A stretch of DNA of 64,000 bases. Source: an uncultured Bacteroides sp. Its GTDB lineage: Bacteria; Bacteroidota; Bacteroidia; Bacteroidales; Bacteroidaceae. The stretch is from assembly GCA_900551445.1 (NCBI GenBank), contig URWA01000001.1:131634-195633 (forward strand), written 5' to 3'. The translations under genes and the position numbers were made by a program. The notes under the pieces are model-generated. The model did no database searches. It saw only the letters and a list, made by a program, of their open reading frames with translations, and was not told the DNA's origin. Every line of letters starts with the position of its first letter. Within the stretch, counting starts at the first letter, position 1. Of this stretch, positions 8,221 to 16,953 are shown piece by piece.

Positions 8221-10256
8221 ACTTTTCTAATTTTTTTAAATTGAAAAGAATAGTCCAAAGGGACTACAAATCGCACTTCACATCCCATCTCATTCTCTTC
8301 TCCAATCGGGACATTGTTAATCGTCACCACAATAGGACGTGAATTATATGTATTCAACAATTGAATGGTTTGTGTAATCACCTTCATACCAGTTCCCGTA
8401 CCACGGTTCACACTTACCTGACGATAACCTCCTCCATTGTCACAAACCACAATCTCTATCTGGTTATCGTCCAGCCGACGGACTTTTATAATCAACAGAC
8501 GCTTTCCTTCTTTTAACCGCAATCCATGCTTGATCGCATTTTCCACAGGTATCTGCAACAACATGGAAGGCACTTTCACTTCCTGCAAATCAATCTGCCC
8601 GTCAAGTTCCTGTTGATAATGGAAATCAGTACCCAGAGATTCTTTCTCCAAATCCACATACGTATCCACAAATTCCAATTCGTCTGCCAAGGATACAGCC
8701 AGACAATCGGTCAGTTCCAAGTTTCTACGTATCAATTTCGTCAGCCCAATCAGGTTCTTGCTTTCCTCCTCCCCTTTATGAAGGTTCATTTCACGGTTCA
8801 ACACATTAAAAACAAAATGAGGAGAAATACGGTTGCGCACATTCTCCAAACGCAAAGAGGTAATGGCACTCTGCATACGCCACTGTTCCTTCTCCTGGAG
8901 ACGCTTGCGATACAATATAATGACAAACACCACTGCAATCAACAGAAAGCAACCTCCCACAATGATATACATCCATTGATGCAGCTGAAGAACCTGATTT
9001 TCTTTCTCGCGAATGAAAATTTCCTTTTTCATCAACGTACTGTCTTGCGCATACTTCAATTCAATTTCAGCCGCACGCATTTTCACTCTCTCATTCCGTA
9101 TGGAATCATCCATACGGTGATTCTCCTTCAAATAATGATACGCCTGTTTATAGTCGCCCACCTTTTCATAATACCGCTGCAAATAGCGGTTGCGCACATG
9201 AATCATATTGGGTTCCACCTGATCATACTTCTTAGCCCATTTCAACCGCTCCTTGGCCAAAGGTATATTACCCTGCTTTAAAGCCAGTTCCATAAGCTGT
9301 GTATCAATACAATACAAAGCTGTAGAATGATGGATGGAATCAAAAAATCCCCTACATCTCTGCAAGTAATAAGATGCGGAATCCAAGTTGTTCAGCAAAA
9401 GGAAAACTTCACCCAAATTAATCATCGTCAGATTCCGTTCGAAGTTCATGTCCGGATACTGGTTCACTATCTGCAACGACTGACGGAAATATTTCAAAGC
9501 CGTCACATAGTCCTGGCGATAGTAATAAGAGTTACCTCTGTTGTTCAGATAAATATGCTTCTCAAAAGGATGCATCTGATCATAATAGCGGGAAGCCAGA
9601 TTGTAATAATAATCACATGCGGCAAAATCCCTCAATTCCATATTCACCTGAGCCAAGCCATAGTAAGCAGGAAACCGCTGTTTTTCCGGCATGTCCAATG
9701 AATCGGCAATAGACAGCGAACGATTATACCATAAAGCCCCCAAATCATATCGTCCCTGCTTTACATACACATCCGCCAAATTCAGACAGATATCAGGTAA
9801 TGACTGACGGTTACCCCCCTGAGTGGCATACTGAAAGGATTTCAGAAAACACTGACAAGCCGAGTCAGCCTGAGAGACACGCACATAAATATTTCCACGC
9901 GCATTATAAGTTATTGAATACAACCTGGATATTTCCGGACTTCCGGCATGCTTTTCACAAAAAGCCTCAACTCTATCCAACAAACAAGAAGCTGAATCCA
10001 GTTTAAATGACAAGAAACAACTTCTTACTTTCAACAACAACAAACGATAATACATCGTGCTATCTTTCACAGATGGAATCATCCGGTCTACCATCCGGCT
10101 GACATGTTCCGGAGAGTCGGCGGAAATTCGTTCCATCTGCTCATAAAATCTTTCATAAAAATCGACCTTCTTATTGTTCCCTTTTCCGCCACATCCCATC
10201 ATCATGAACAAAAAGAAAAGGCCAACCCCTATTCCTATATTATAATAATACCTCAT
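8217..10256 (-). CDS. LytS-type sensor histidine kinase with TPR sensor domain
   Basis: A 679-residue membrane kinase. The N-terminus has a hydrophobic segment ending in FMMMGCGGK, which looks like a lipoprotein signal with lipidation at the cysteine. Residues about 50-420 are tetratricopeptide-like repeats. A single membrane helix (MYIIVGGCFLLIAVVFVIIL) is near 428-448. A short coiled coil leads to the His_kinase domain: the phosphorylatable His480 lies in RNRISPHFVFNVLN, the ATP-binding N box is VENAIKHGL and the G box DNGGGYRQ. The sensor part should therefore face the periplasm. It is coupled to the LytTR regulator downstream by a 4-nt overlap. A TATTTTTG minus-7 element (10282-10289 on the plus strand) and an AGGAG just before the ATG support the start. 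Confidence 0.92.
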   Translation of the reverse strand: MRYYYNIGIGVGLFFLFMMMGCGGKGNNKKVDFYERFYEQMERISADSPEHVSRMVDRMIPSVKDSTMYYRLLLLKVRSCFLSFKLDSASCLLDRVEAFCEKHAGSPEISRLYSITYNARGNIYVRVSQADSACQCFLKSFQYATQGGNRQSLPDICLNLADVYVKQGRYDLGALWYNRSLSIADSLDMPEKQRFPAYYGLAQVNMELRDFAACDYYYNLASRYYDQMHPFEKHIYLNNRGNSYYYRQDYVTALKYFRQSLQIVNQYPDMNFERNLTMINLGEVFLLLNNLDSASYYLQRCRGFFDSIHHSTALYCIDTQLMELALKQGNIPLAKERLKWAKKYDQVEPNMIHVRNRYLQRYYEKVGDYKQAYHYLKENHRMDDSIRNERVKMRAAEIELKYAQDSTLMKKEIFIREKENQVLQLHQWMYIIVGGCFLLIAVVFVIILYRKRLQEKEQWRMQSAITSLRLENVRNRISPHFVFNVLNREMNLHKGEEESKNLIGLTKLIRRNLELTDCLAVSLADELEFVDTYVDLEKESLGTDFHYQQELDGQIDLQEVKVPSMLLQIPVENAIKHGLRLKEGKRLLIIKVRRLDDNQIEIVVCDNGGGYRQVSVNRGTGTGMKVITQTIQLLNTYNSRPIVVTINNVPIGEENEMGCEVRFVVPLDYSFQFKKIRKV

Positions 10257-10468
10257 ACCCTATTTTGTCTCCTTTTAATAACAAAAATAACAAAAAAGAA
10301 TCCATGAGACAAAAAAAGTTTAAATTTTTCATTTAAAGCACAAGTTTGTTTGACACATAGACAAGCAAAGCAGTCGATTATACAAAATTTATTATTCCAT
10401 CCCTATCCCGACATTGCCGCAAGATGTTTAATTATCCAATGAAATCCCATGTTTTGCAGGGAAATGTG

Positions 10469-10476
10469 TACATTTG
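10469..10476 (+). promoter_or_regulatory. Minus-7 element of the menaquinone operon
   Basis: TACATTTG matches TAnnTTTG. The predicted transcription start (about 10483) lies downstream of the ATG at 10424 and favours the ATG at 10505 as the first start codon of the operon. Confidence 0.55.
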
Positions 10477-10504
10477 CAACTATAATCACAAACTGAACGC
10501 ATCC

Positions 10505-10918
10505 ATGAATGATAAAACCTCTTATGAACTGCCTGATTTGAGTCACTCCATGGGAGCCCATCTAGGCATTCAGTTTCTCGAAATGGAAGAGGGATATGTC
10601 AAAGCCCAAATGCCAGTCGACGAAAAGACCTGCCAACCATTTGGCATACTCAATGGGGGAGCCTCACTGGCCCTCGCAGAAATTGTAGCCGGACACGGTT
10701 CTATCCCGTTGTGCAGTCCCGGAGAAATGCCCTGCGGCATCCAAGTCAGCGCCAACCATCTCCGCATGGTTCCCAAAGGAGAATATGTGATTGCCACAGG
10801 CCGCCTGATTCACCGTGGCCGTACCTCTCACTTATGGAATGTAGACATCACCAACTCTACAGGAAATTTGATTTCTACCGCACGCATCGTCAACCAAATA
10901 GTCAAGAAACGTCCATGA
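10505..10918 (+). CDS. Hotdog-fold thioesterase, candidate DHNA-CoA thioesterase
   Basis: A 137-residue PaaI/YdiI-type hotdog protein. Signature segments are MGAHLGIQFLEMEEGYV, PFGILNGGASLALAE with the catalytic acidic residue of the family, and ISANH-like VSANHLRMVPKGEYV. Length and order fit 1,4-dihydroxy-2-naphthoyl-CoA hydrolases. It is the first gene of the men operon: its TGA overlaps the menF ATG (ATGA at 10915-10918). Because the MenB product needs CoA removal, DHNA-CoA hydrolysis is the likely role, but this is inferred from position. A longer reading from 10424 is possible, yet a promoter element lies inside that extension. Confidence 0.8.
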   Translation: MNDKTSYELPDLSHSMGAHLGIQFLEMEEGYVKAQMPVDEKTCQPFGILNGGASLALAEIVAGHGSIPLCSPGEMPCGIQVSANHLRMVPKGEYVIATGRLIHRGRTSHLWNVDITNSTGNLISTARIVNQIVKKRP

Positions 10919-12057
10919 AAACTCCGGAAACCATCTATCACCACCTTATCGATTCATTTACACGGCAAGGAGTGTGCTTTGCGCTCTACCGACTCCCGTG
11001 GACAGATGAACCGATTCTGGTCATGCAGGAAGAAGGAAAACCAATCCTTCTAAATAGTCTGGAAGAACTGAATCAACGAAAAGGATTTCTTTTATCCCCA
11101 TTCCAACTGACCGACACACGACCCGCAATATTAATCCGTCCGGACATTGTGGCACACGACTGGGAAGAGATCAAACAGGTACTGCAGGAATGGATGACTC
11201 GCCATCCAGCGTCCATAAATCCGATGCAAACTCTCCCACAAGACGAAGCGGATACGGTAGCCCAACCCACTGAAAAAGAAGAAAAGGAGCAATACACCGA
11301 AACATTCAGCCGCTTTATCCTGCCGCTGAAAGAAAAGCAGTTCCGTAAGCTGGTACTTTCCAGAAGTTCCACTCAGACTGTGCAAAAAGCATTTTCTCCG
11401 TTGACAACATTCATCCAAGCCTGCAACAGTTACCCGCGCATGATGATCTCCTTGTGCCACACTCCTTCCACCGGTACATGGATAGGCAGTACGCCTGAAA
11501 TCATCCTCAGTGGACACGAGAAGGAATGGCACACCGTGGCGCTGGCAGGCACCATGCCCATGCAGGGAGAAGTCATGCCCACAGAATGGAGCAAGAAGAA
11601 CAAGGAAGAACAGGCCTTTGTGGGAGAATATATCCGTAAGACTGTCAAGAAATTTGGCAGTAAGCTGACCGAAAAAGGGCCCTATACCGCCCGCGCCGGC
11701 CAGCTGGTACACTTAAAGACCGATTTTCACTTTACACTAAAGGACACAACCCATCTGGGCAATGTACTGCAAGAATTGCACCCCACTCCCGCCGTCTGCG
11801 GACTCCCGAAGGAAGAAGCCTATCAATTCATTCTGCAAACAGAACCGCACGACCGTCTTTTCTATTCCGGCATCATCGGATGGATCGATCCGCAAGGCGA
11901 TACCACCCTCTATGTCAATCTGCGCTGCATGCACGTGGAAGGAAATACAGCTACCCTTTATGCCGGAGGCGGTATCCTGCCCGACTCCACAGCCGATTCC
12001 GAATGGGAAGAAACGCAGCAGAAAATGAATACCATGCGAAATATCCTGTCAATCTAA
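10915..12057 (+). CDS. menF: Isochorismate synthase
   Basis: A 380-residue chorismate-utilising enzyme that converts chorismate to isochorismate, the entry to menaquinone. The C-terminal chorismate-binding domain has IGSTPEIILSG, VALAGTMP, and near the end HDRLFYSGIIGWID with LYVNLRCM, the Mg2+ and substrate-binding region of the MenF/EntC/PabB family. The N-terminal 120 residues are variable, as usual. The start ATG overlaps the stop of the thioesterase gene, and menD follows after 16 nt. The frame stays open upstream to 10711, but that part overlaps the thioesterase gene and is not coding. Confidence 0.93.
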   Translation: MKTPETIYHHLIDSFTRQGVCFALYRLPWTDEPILVMQEEGKPILLNSLEELNQRKGFLLSPFQLTDTRPAILIRPDIVAHDWEEIKQVLQEWMTRHPASINPMQTLPQDEADTVAQPTEKEEKEQYTETFSRFILPLKEKQFRKLVLSRSSTQTVQKAFSPLTTFIQACNSYPRMMISLCHTPSTGTWIGSTPEIILSGHEKEWHTVALAGTMPMQGEVMPTEWSKKNKEEQAFVGEYIRKTVKKFGSKLTEKGPYTARAGQLVHLKTDFHFTLKDTTHLGNVLQELHPTPAVCGLPKEEAYQFILQTEPHDRLFYSGIIGWIDPQGDTTLYVNLRCMHVEGNTATLYAGGGILPDSTADSEWEETQQKMNTMRNILSI

Positions 12058-12073
12058 AACATATAAAAGAATC

Positions 12074-13735
12074 ATGTACACTGACAAAAAAAATATCCTG
12101 CAGCTCGTAGCCCTGCTGAAAGCTCACCGAATACAGAAGATTGTGTTATGTCCCGGAAGCCGGAATATACCCATCGTACAAACCTTGGTCAACATTCCGG
12201 AGTTTACCTGCTATCCGGTGACCGATGAACGTAGTGCCGGGTTCTTTGCCTTGGGACTGGCCCTGAACGGAGGACAACCGGCGGCAATCTGCTGCACATC
12301 GGGTACGGCCCTGCTGAATATTCACCCGGCCGTGGCCGAAGCCTTCTACCAACAAGTTCCTCTTGTAGTGATTTCGGCCGACCGTCCTGCGGCATGGATT
12401 GGCCAGATGGACGGACAAACCATTCCCCAACCCGGAGTGTTCGGCAGTCTGGTCAAGAAATCGGTCGACTTGCCCGAAGTACAGACGGAAGAAGACGAAT
12501 GGTACTGCAACCGACTTATCAACGAGGCCCTCATGGAACTCGACCACCATGGGAAAGGCCCTGTACATATCAACGTGCCCATCAGTGAGCCCTTCTTCAA
12601 ACTTCCGGTGACGGAGCTTCCAGAAGCAAGGGTCATTACCCGTTACCAGGGACTGAACGTGTACGACAAGGACTACCAACCACTCATTGACCGCCTGAAC
12701 CGTTACCAACGGCGCATGGTGGTGGTGGGACAGATGAACCTAATTTACCTGTTCGACAAGAAATCCACCAAGATGCTCTACAAGCATTTTGCCTGGTTCA
12801 CCGAGAACATCAGCAACCAGACCATTCCGGGACAACCCATCCGCAACATCGAGCCGCTGCTCTGCTCCATGGATTTTGAAGCTCAGCAGAAGATGCGCCC
12901 GGAACTGCTCATCACCTACGGCGGACACATCATCTCCAAACGGCTCAAGAAATTCCTCCGCCGCCATCCGCCGGTAGAGCACTGGCACGTAGCAGCCGAC
13001 GGACAAGTGGCCGACCTCTTCGGCTGCCTGACCACCATCATCGAGATGGACCCGTTTGAGTTTTTGGAAAAGATTGCGCCGATGATGGACAGCCGTACGC
13101 CCGAATACCCGCGCGCCTGGGAAGCCTTGTCCAAGCAAATTCCGCAGGCCGAATTCCCCTACTCCGAAATGAGTGCCATCGGAAAAGTCATCGACCACCT
13201 GCCGACACCTTGCTCGCTCCACCTGGCTAACAGTTCGACGGTACGCTACGCCCAATTGTTTCCGCTCCCTCAGGAAGTGGAAGTATTGTCCAACCGGGGC
13301 ACCAACGGCATCGAAGGCTCCTTATCTACGGCCATCGGCTACGCCACGGCTTCCGACAAGCTCAATTTCATCTTTATCGGCGACCTGAGTTTCTTCTATG
13401 ACATGAATGCCCTCTGGAACACCAACTACGGAAGCAACATACGCATCCTCCTGCTCAACAACGAAGGAGGTGAAATCTTCCATGCCCTTCCGGGACTGGA
13501 GATGCAGGACAACAGCCGCCGTTTCATTACGGCCACGCACCGCACTTCGGCCAAAGCATGGGCCGAAGACCGTGGTTTCCAATACCTCTCCGCTCATAAC
13601 GACGAGGAACTGGACCAGGCCGTCGAGACATTCACCCAGCCTTCCATCACTTCACAACCGATGCTGCTGGAAGTGTTTACAGAAAAAGACAAGGACATTG
13701 AACACCTGAAAACGTATTATCACAACTTAAAATAA
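12074..13735 (+). CDS. menD: SEPHCHC synthase (menaquinone MenD)
   Basis: A 553-residue thiamine-diphosphate enzyme joining isochorismate and 2-oxoglutarate to SEPHCHC. Visible motifs: VLCPGSRNIPIV near the N-terminus, VTDERSAGFFALGLAL with the cofactor-activating glutamate, CCTSGTALLN, PVVISADRP and, in the C-terminal domain, SNRGTNGIEGSLSTAIGYA and FIGDLSFFYDMNAL, which bind the diphosphate and Mg2+. Length matches the family (about 550). It lies between menF (16-nt gap) and menB (8-nt gap). Confidence 0.96.
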   Translation: MYTDKKNILQLVALLKAHRIQKIVLCPGSRNIPIVQTLVNIPEFTCYPVTDERSAGFFALGLALNGGQPAAICCTSGTALLNIHPAVAEAFYQQVPLVVISADRPAAWIGQMDGQTIPQPGVFGSLVKKSVDLPEVQTEEDEWYCNRLINEALMELDHHGKGPVHINVPISEPFFKLPVTELPEARVITRYQGLNVYDKDYQPLIDRLNRYQRRMVVVGQMNLIYLFDKKSTKMLYKHFAWFTENISNQTIPGQPIRNIEPLLCSMDFEAQQKMRPELLITYGGHIISKRLKKFLRRHPPVEHWHVAADGQVADLFGCLTTIIEMDPFEFLEKIAPMMDSRTPEYPRAWEALSKQIPQAEFPYSEMSAIGKVIDHLPTPCSLHLANSSTVRYAQLFPLPQEVEVLSNRGTNGIEGSLSTAIGYATASDKLNFIFIGDLSFFYDMNALWNTNYGSNIRILLLNNEGGEIFHALPGLEMQDNSRRFITATHRTSAKAWAEDRGFQYLSAHNDEELDQAVETFTQPSITSQPMLLEVFTEKDKDIEHLKTYYHNLK

Positions 13736-13743
13736 CAAGCATT

Positions 13744-14568
13744 ATGTCACAACCCAGAGAATGGAAAACCATCAAAGAATATCAGGATATTCTGTTTGAT
13801 TTCTATCATGGTATTGCCAAAATTACCATCAACCGTCCGCGATATAGAAATGCATTCACCCCGACCACTACTTCTGAAATCAGCGATGCCCTGCTCATCT
13901 GCCGTGAGTGTCAGGACATCAACGTGGTGGTATTGACAGGTGCCGGCGACAAGGCCTTCTGCTCCGGCGGCGACATGCACGTGAAAGGACACGGAGGTTA
14001 TGTAGGTACCGACGGCGTACCCCGCCTGAACGTGCTCGACGTACAGAAACAAATCCGCTCCATCCCGAAACCGGTCATTGCTATGGTCAACGGGTATGCC
14101 ATCGGCGGTGGACACGTACTCCACGTAGTCTGCGACCTGACCATCGCTTCCGAAAATGCCATCTTCGGACAGACAGGACCTCGTGTGGGCAGTTTTGATG
14201 CCGGATTCGGTTCTTCTTATCTGGCCCGGATTGTGGGACAGAAAAAAGCCCGCGAAATCTGGTTCCTCTGCCGCCAGTATTCTGCCCAGGAAGCTCTGGA
14301 AATGGGACTGGTGAACAAGGTGGTACCTTTTGACCAGTTGGAAGACGAAGTGGTGGAATGGGCCGAAACCATGATGCAGCACAGTCCGCTGGCCCTGCGC
14401 ATGATCAAGGCCGGACTCAATGCGGAACTGGACGGACAGGCCGGTATCCAAGAACTTGCCGGAGACGCCACCATGCTCTATTACATGACCGACGAAGCAC
14501 AGGAAGGCGGAAAAGCATTCCTCGAAAAACGGAAACCCGACTGGAGCAAGTATCCTAAATTCCCCTGA
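13744..14568 (+). CDS. menB: 1,4-dihydroxy-2-naphthoyl-CoA synthase
   Basis: A 274-residue crotonase-fold enzyme that cyclises o-succinylbenzoyl-CoA to DHNA-CoA. Characteristic segments are INRPRYRNAFTP, FCSGGDMHVKGHGGY, VNGYAIGGGHVLH forming the oxyanion hole, and GPRVGSFDAGFGSSYLARIV. The ending PDWSKYPKFP is typical of MenB. It follows menD by 8 nt. A 12-bp hairpin lies in the 91-nt gap to menC. Confidence 0.96.
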   Translation: MSQPREWKTIKEYQDILFDFYHGIAKITINRPRYRNAFTPTTTSEISDALLICRECQDINVVVLTGAGDKAFCSGGDMHVKGHGGYVGTDGVPRLNVLDVQKQIRSIPKPVIAMVNGYAIGGGHVLHVVCDLTIASENAIFGQTGPRVGSFDAGFGSSYLARIVGQKKAREIWFLCRQYSAQEALEMGLVNKVVPFDQLEDEVVEWAETMMQHSPLALRMIKAGLNAELDGQAGIQELAGDATMLYYMTDEAQEGGKAFLEKRKPDWSKYPKFP

Positions 14569-14592
14569 TTGATTCATCCCACAAATTTCTAC

Positions 14593-14629
14593 CGGACAGA
14601 AAGCGAAACTTGCTTTTGCTTTCTGTCCG
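14593..14629 (+). terminator. Intra-operon hairpin between menB and menC
   Basis: CGGACAGAAAGC (14593-14604) and GCTTTCTGTCCG (14618-14629) form a perfect 12-bp stem with a 13-nt loop. The T-run after it is weak (CTTATTGTTT), so it may be a leaky terminator or an RNA-stabilising hairpin that sets different levels for menFDB and menCE. Confidence 0.5.
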
Positions 14630-14659
14630 CTTATTGTTTCATCCCTCACAGAATTTATC

Positions 14660-15718
14660 ATGTATTCATTGAAAATATTTCCGCGTACCCTCCATTTCAA
14701 ACAACCTGCCGGCACATCCCGCGGAGTGTACCACACCCGGCAAGTCTGGTATCTGCTGCTCACCGACACGGAAACCGGACAGTATGGTGTAGGTGAATGT
14801 GCCCCTCTGCCTGCCCTGAGTTGTGACGACCTGCCCGACTACCCTCGCCTGCTGGCTGAAATCTGTGAAAAGACCGCAACCGACGGACACATCGACTACG
14901 AAGCACTACGTCCCTATCCGTCCATCCTTTTCGGACTGGAAACGGCCTTTGCCCACCTGCAGGCCCATAGCCTGAGATTTTGGGATACTCCCTTCAGCCG
15001 GGGCACACAGGGCATTCCCATCAACGGACTCATCTGGATGGGCAATTTTGACGAGATGTACCGCCGCATTGAAGAAAAGATGAAAGCCGGATTCCGGTGC
15101 ATCAAGGTAAAAATCGGCGCCATCGAATTCGAGCGGGAACTGGAACTGCTGGCCCACATCCGCCGTCATTTCTCTGCTTCCGACATCGAACTCCGTGTGG
15201 ATGCCAACGGTGCTTTCCGGCCGGAAGATGCTCTGCAGAAACTGACACAGCTGAACGAATTCCAGCTTCATTCCATCGAACAGCCCATACGGGCCGGACA
15301 ATGGGAAGCAATGAAGACGCTGTGCGCCGCTTCCCCCTTCCCCATCGCATTAGACGAAGGACTGGTTGGGGTAAATGAGACCTGCCGGAAAAAAGAATTG
15401 CTGGATACCATCCGCCCGCAATACATCATCCTGAAACCGTCGCTCCACGGAGGTATCCGAGGGGCAGAAGAATGGATTTCACTGGCCCAGGAAAGAGGTA
15501 TCGGCTACTGGGTGACTTCGGCACTGGAATCGAACATCGGCCTGAACGCCATCGCCCAATGGTGTGCCACGCTTCACCCGACCATGCCACAGGGACTCGG
15601 TACCGGCCTCCTCTTTACCGATAACCTCGACTATCCACTGCACATCGAGGGCGACTGCCTGTGGTTCCATCCCGAAGAGAAGACTCCTGATTTTCTGAAC
15701 TTTCTGAATCGTCCCTGA
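14660..15718 (+). CDS. menC: o-Succinylbenzoate synthase
   Basis: A 352-residue enolase-superfamily enzyme that dehydrates SHCHC to o-succinylbenzoate. Motifs: VGECAPLP in the capping domain, the KVKIG lysine pair, RVDANGAF and EQPI for metal ligands, ALDEGLVG, and the C-terminal YWVTSALESNIGLNA. Its stop lies 1 nt before the menE ATG, so the two are coupled. MenH, which supplies the substrate, is not in this window. Confidence 0.93.
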   Translation: MYSLKIFPRTLHFKQPAGTSRGVYHTRQVWYLLLTDTETGQYGVGECAPLPALSCDDLPDYPRLLAEICEKTATDGHIDYEALRPYPSILFGLETAFAHLQAHSLRFWDTPFSRGTQGIPINGLIWMGNFDEMYRRIEEKMKAGFRCIKVKIGAIEFERELELLAHIRRHFSASDIELRVDANGAFRPEDALQKLTQLNEFQLHSIEQPIRAGQWEAMKTLCAASPFPIALDEGLVGVNETCRKKELLDTIRPQYIILKPSLHGGIRGAEEWISLAQERGIGYWVTSALESNIGLNAIAQWCATLHPTMPQGLGTGLLFTDNLDYPLHIEGDCLWFHPEEKTPDFLNFLNRP

Positions 15719-15719
15719 C

Positions 15720-16871
15720 ATGAGCAGCCCTACATTTATCACCGACATTGCCCGGCAGCACATCCGGATAGAAGGAGTGGACTATTCAGCTACAGAGGCC
15801 CGTACCCGACAGGAAGGACAACCCAGTATCCTACAGGAAACCTTCTATGCCCGATACGGAGCGGACAGTTTCCAAGCCTCCCTGGCCGATTTCCTAAGTG
15901 AATGGTTTGACGACAACGACACCGTACAGGTACACACTTCCGGTTCGACGGGAACGCCCAAACCGATGCGAGTAGAAAAACAGCGCATGATGCAAAGCGC
16001 CATGCTGACAGTCAGTTTTCTGGGATTGACTCCCGGCGATACGGCCCTGCTCTGCATGCCACTGAAATACATCGCCGGAAAGATGGTAGTGGTCCGTGCA
16101 CTGGTGGCCGGACTGAACCTGCTGCCTGTCACTCCCAGCGGACATCCACTGGCACAAACAAGCACTGCTCCCGTTTTCGCTGCCATGATTCCCATGCAGG
16201 TATTCAACACCTTACAAGTAGCCGAAGAAAAAGAATGCCTTCGGCAAATCCGCCACCTCATCATCGGCGGAGGAGCCATCGATGCGTCTTTGGGAAAGCA
16301 ACTGCTGTCTTTTCCACACGCCGTATGGAGCACGTATGGCATGACGGAAACCCTGTCGCACATCGCTTTGCGACGTCTCAACGGGCCGGAAGCCTCCGAC
16401 TGGTACACGCCTTTCCCACACGTCAGGCTGTCTCTTTCAGCGGAAAATACCCTGACCATCCAGGCCCCGGCTGTCTGCCCGGACATCCTGACCACCAATG
16501 ACATCTGTGAGTTCAATGCACAAGGACAGTTCCGTATTCTGGGACGGAAAGACAACACACTCAACACGGGAGGCGTCAAGGTTCAGATTGAAGAGGTGGA
16601 AAATGCACTGAAATCCTTTCTGGCAACTCCCTTCCAAATAACTGCCGTCCCCGACCCCAAATTTGGGGAGCGCATCGTACTGCTGCTGGAAGACGAGCAC
16701 GGCACCTGCCCGGAAACAGCCTTGAGAAAGGCATTCGATTCCCTTCCTCCCTATTGGCGCCCCAAGCAAGTTTTCCGCATCCGGCAGTTGCCACAGACCG
16801 GAACCGGCAAGCCCGACCGGGCCACTGCCCGCAGGATGGCCGAAGAAATCGCAAGACAAAAGAAGAAATAA
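15720..16871 (+). CDS. menE: o-Succinylbenzoate-CoA ligase
   Basis: A 383-residue AMP-forming acyl-CoA synthetase. Motif A is VHTSGSTGTPKPM; STYGMTETLSH gives the TE-containing motif, and the hinge and lysine end are FRILGRKDNTLNTGGVKV and QTGTGKPDR. It is shorter than many MenE proteins (about 450), with a compact N-terminal region, as in other Bacteroidales. It ends the men operon; the next gene has its own promoter. Confidence 0.92.
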   Translation: MSSPTFITDIARQHIRIEGVDYSATEARTRQEGQPSILQETFYARYGADSFQASLADFLSEWFDDNDTVQVHTSGSTGTPKPMRVEKQRMMQSAMLTVSFLGLTPGDTALLCMPLKYIAGKMVVVRALVAGLNLLPVTPSGHPLAQTSTAPVFAAMIPMQVFNTLQVAEEKECLRQIRHLIIGGGAIDASLGKQLLSFPHAVWSTYGMTETLSHIALRRLNGPEASDWYTPFPHVRLSLSAENTLTIQAPAVCPDILTTNDICEFNAQGQFRILGRKDNTLNTGGVKVQIEEVENALKSFLATPFQITAVPDPKFGERIVLLLEDEHGTCPETALRKAFDSLPPYWRPKQVFRIRQLPQTGTGKPDRATARRMAEEIARQKKK

Positions 16872-16882
16872 GAAGCAAACCA

Positions 16883-16914
16883 TTTGTTTATGAGCATTTG
16901 ATTTTTTAACTTTG
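16883..16914 (+). promoter_or_regulatory. Promoter of the antiporter gene
   Basis: TTTG at 16883-16886, 20 nt, then TAACTTTG at 16907-16914. The predicted start (about 16921) excludes the in-frame TTG at 16912 as translation start. Confidence 0.75.
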
Positions 16915-16953
16915 TTAAATATTCAAATGCTCATTTTTATTGGACAACAAACT

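Noticed and set aside
8526..9281. 251-codon plus-strand frame over the sensor kinase gene
   Set aside because: It is opposite the conserved kinase domain, has no domain of its own and no promoter.
10711..10914. N-terminal extension of menF upstream of its ATG
   Set aside because: It overlaps the thioesterase gene in another frame and the ATGA overlap at 10915 is the typical coupled start.
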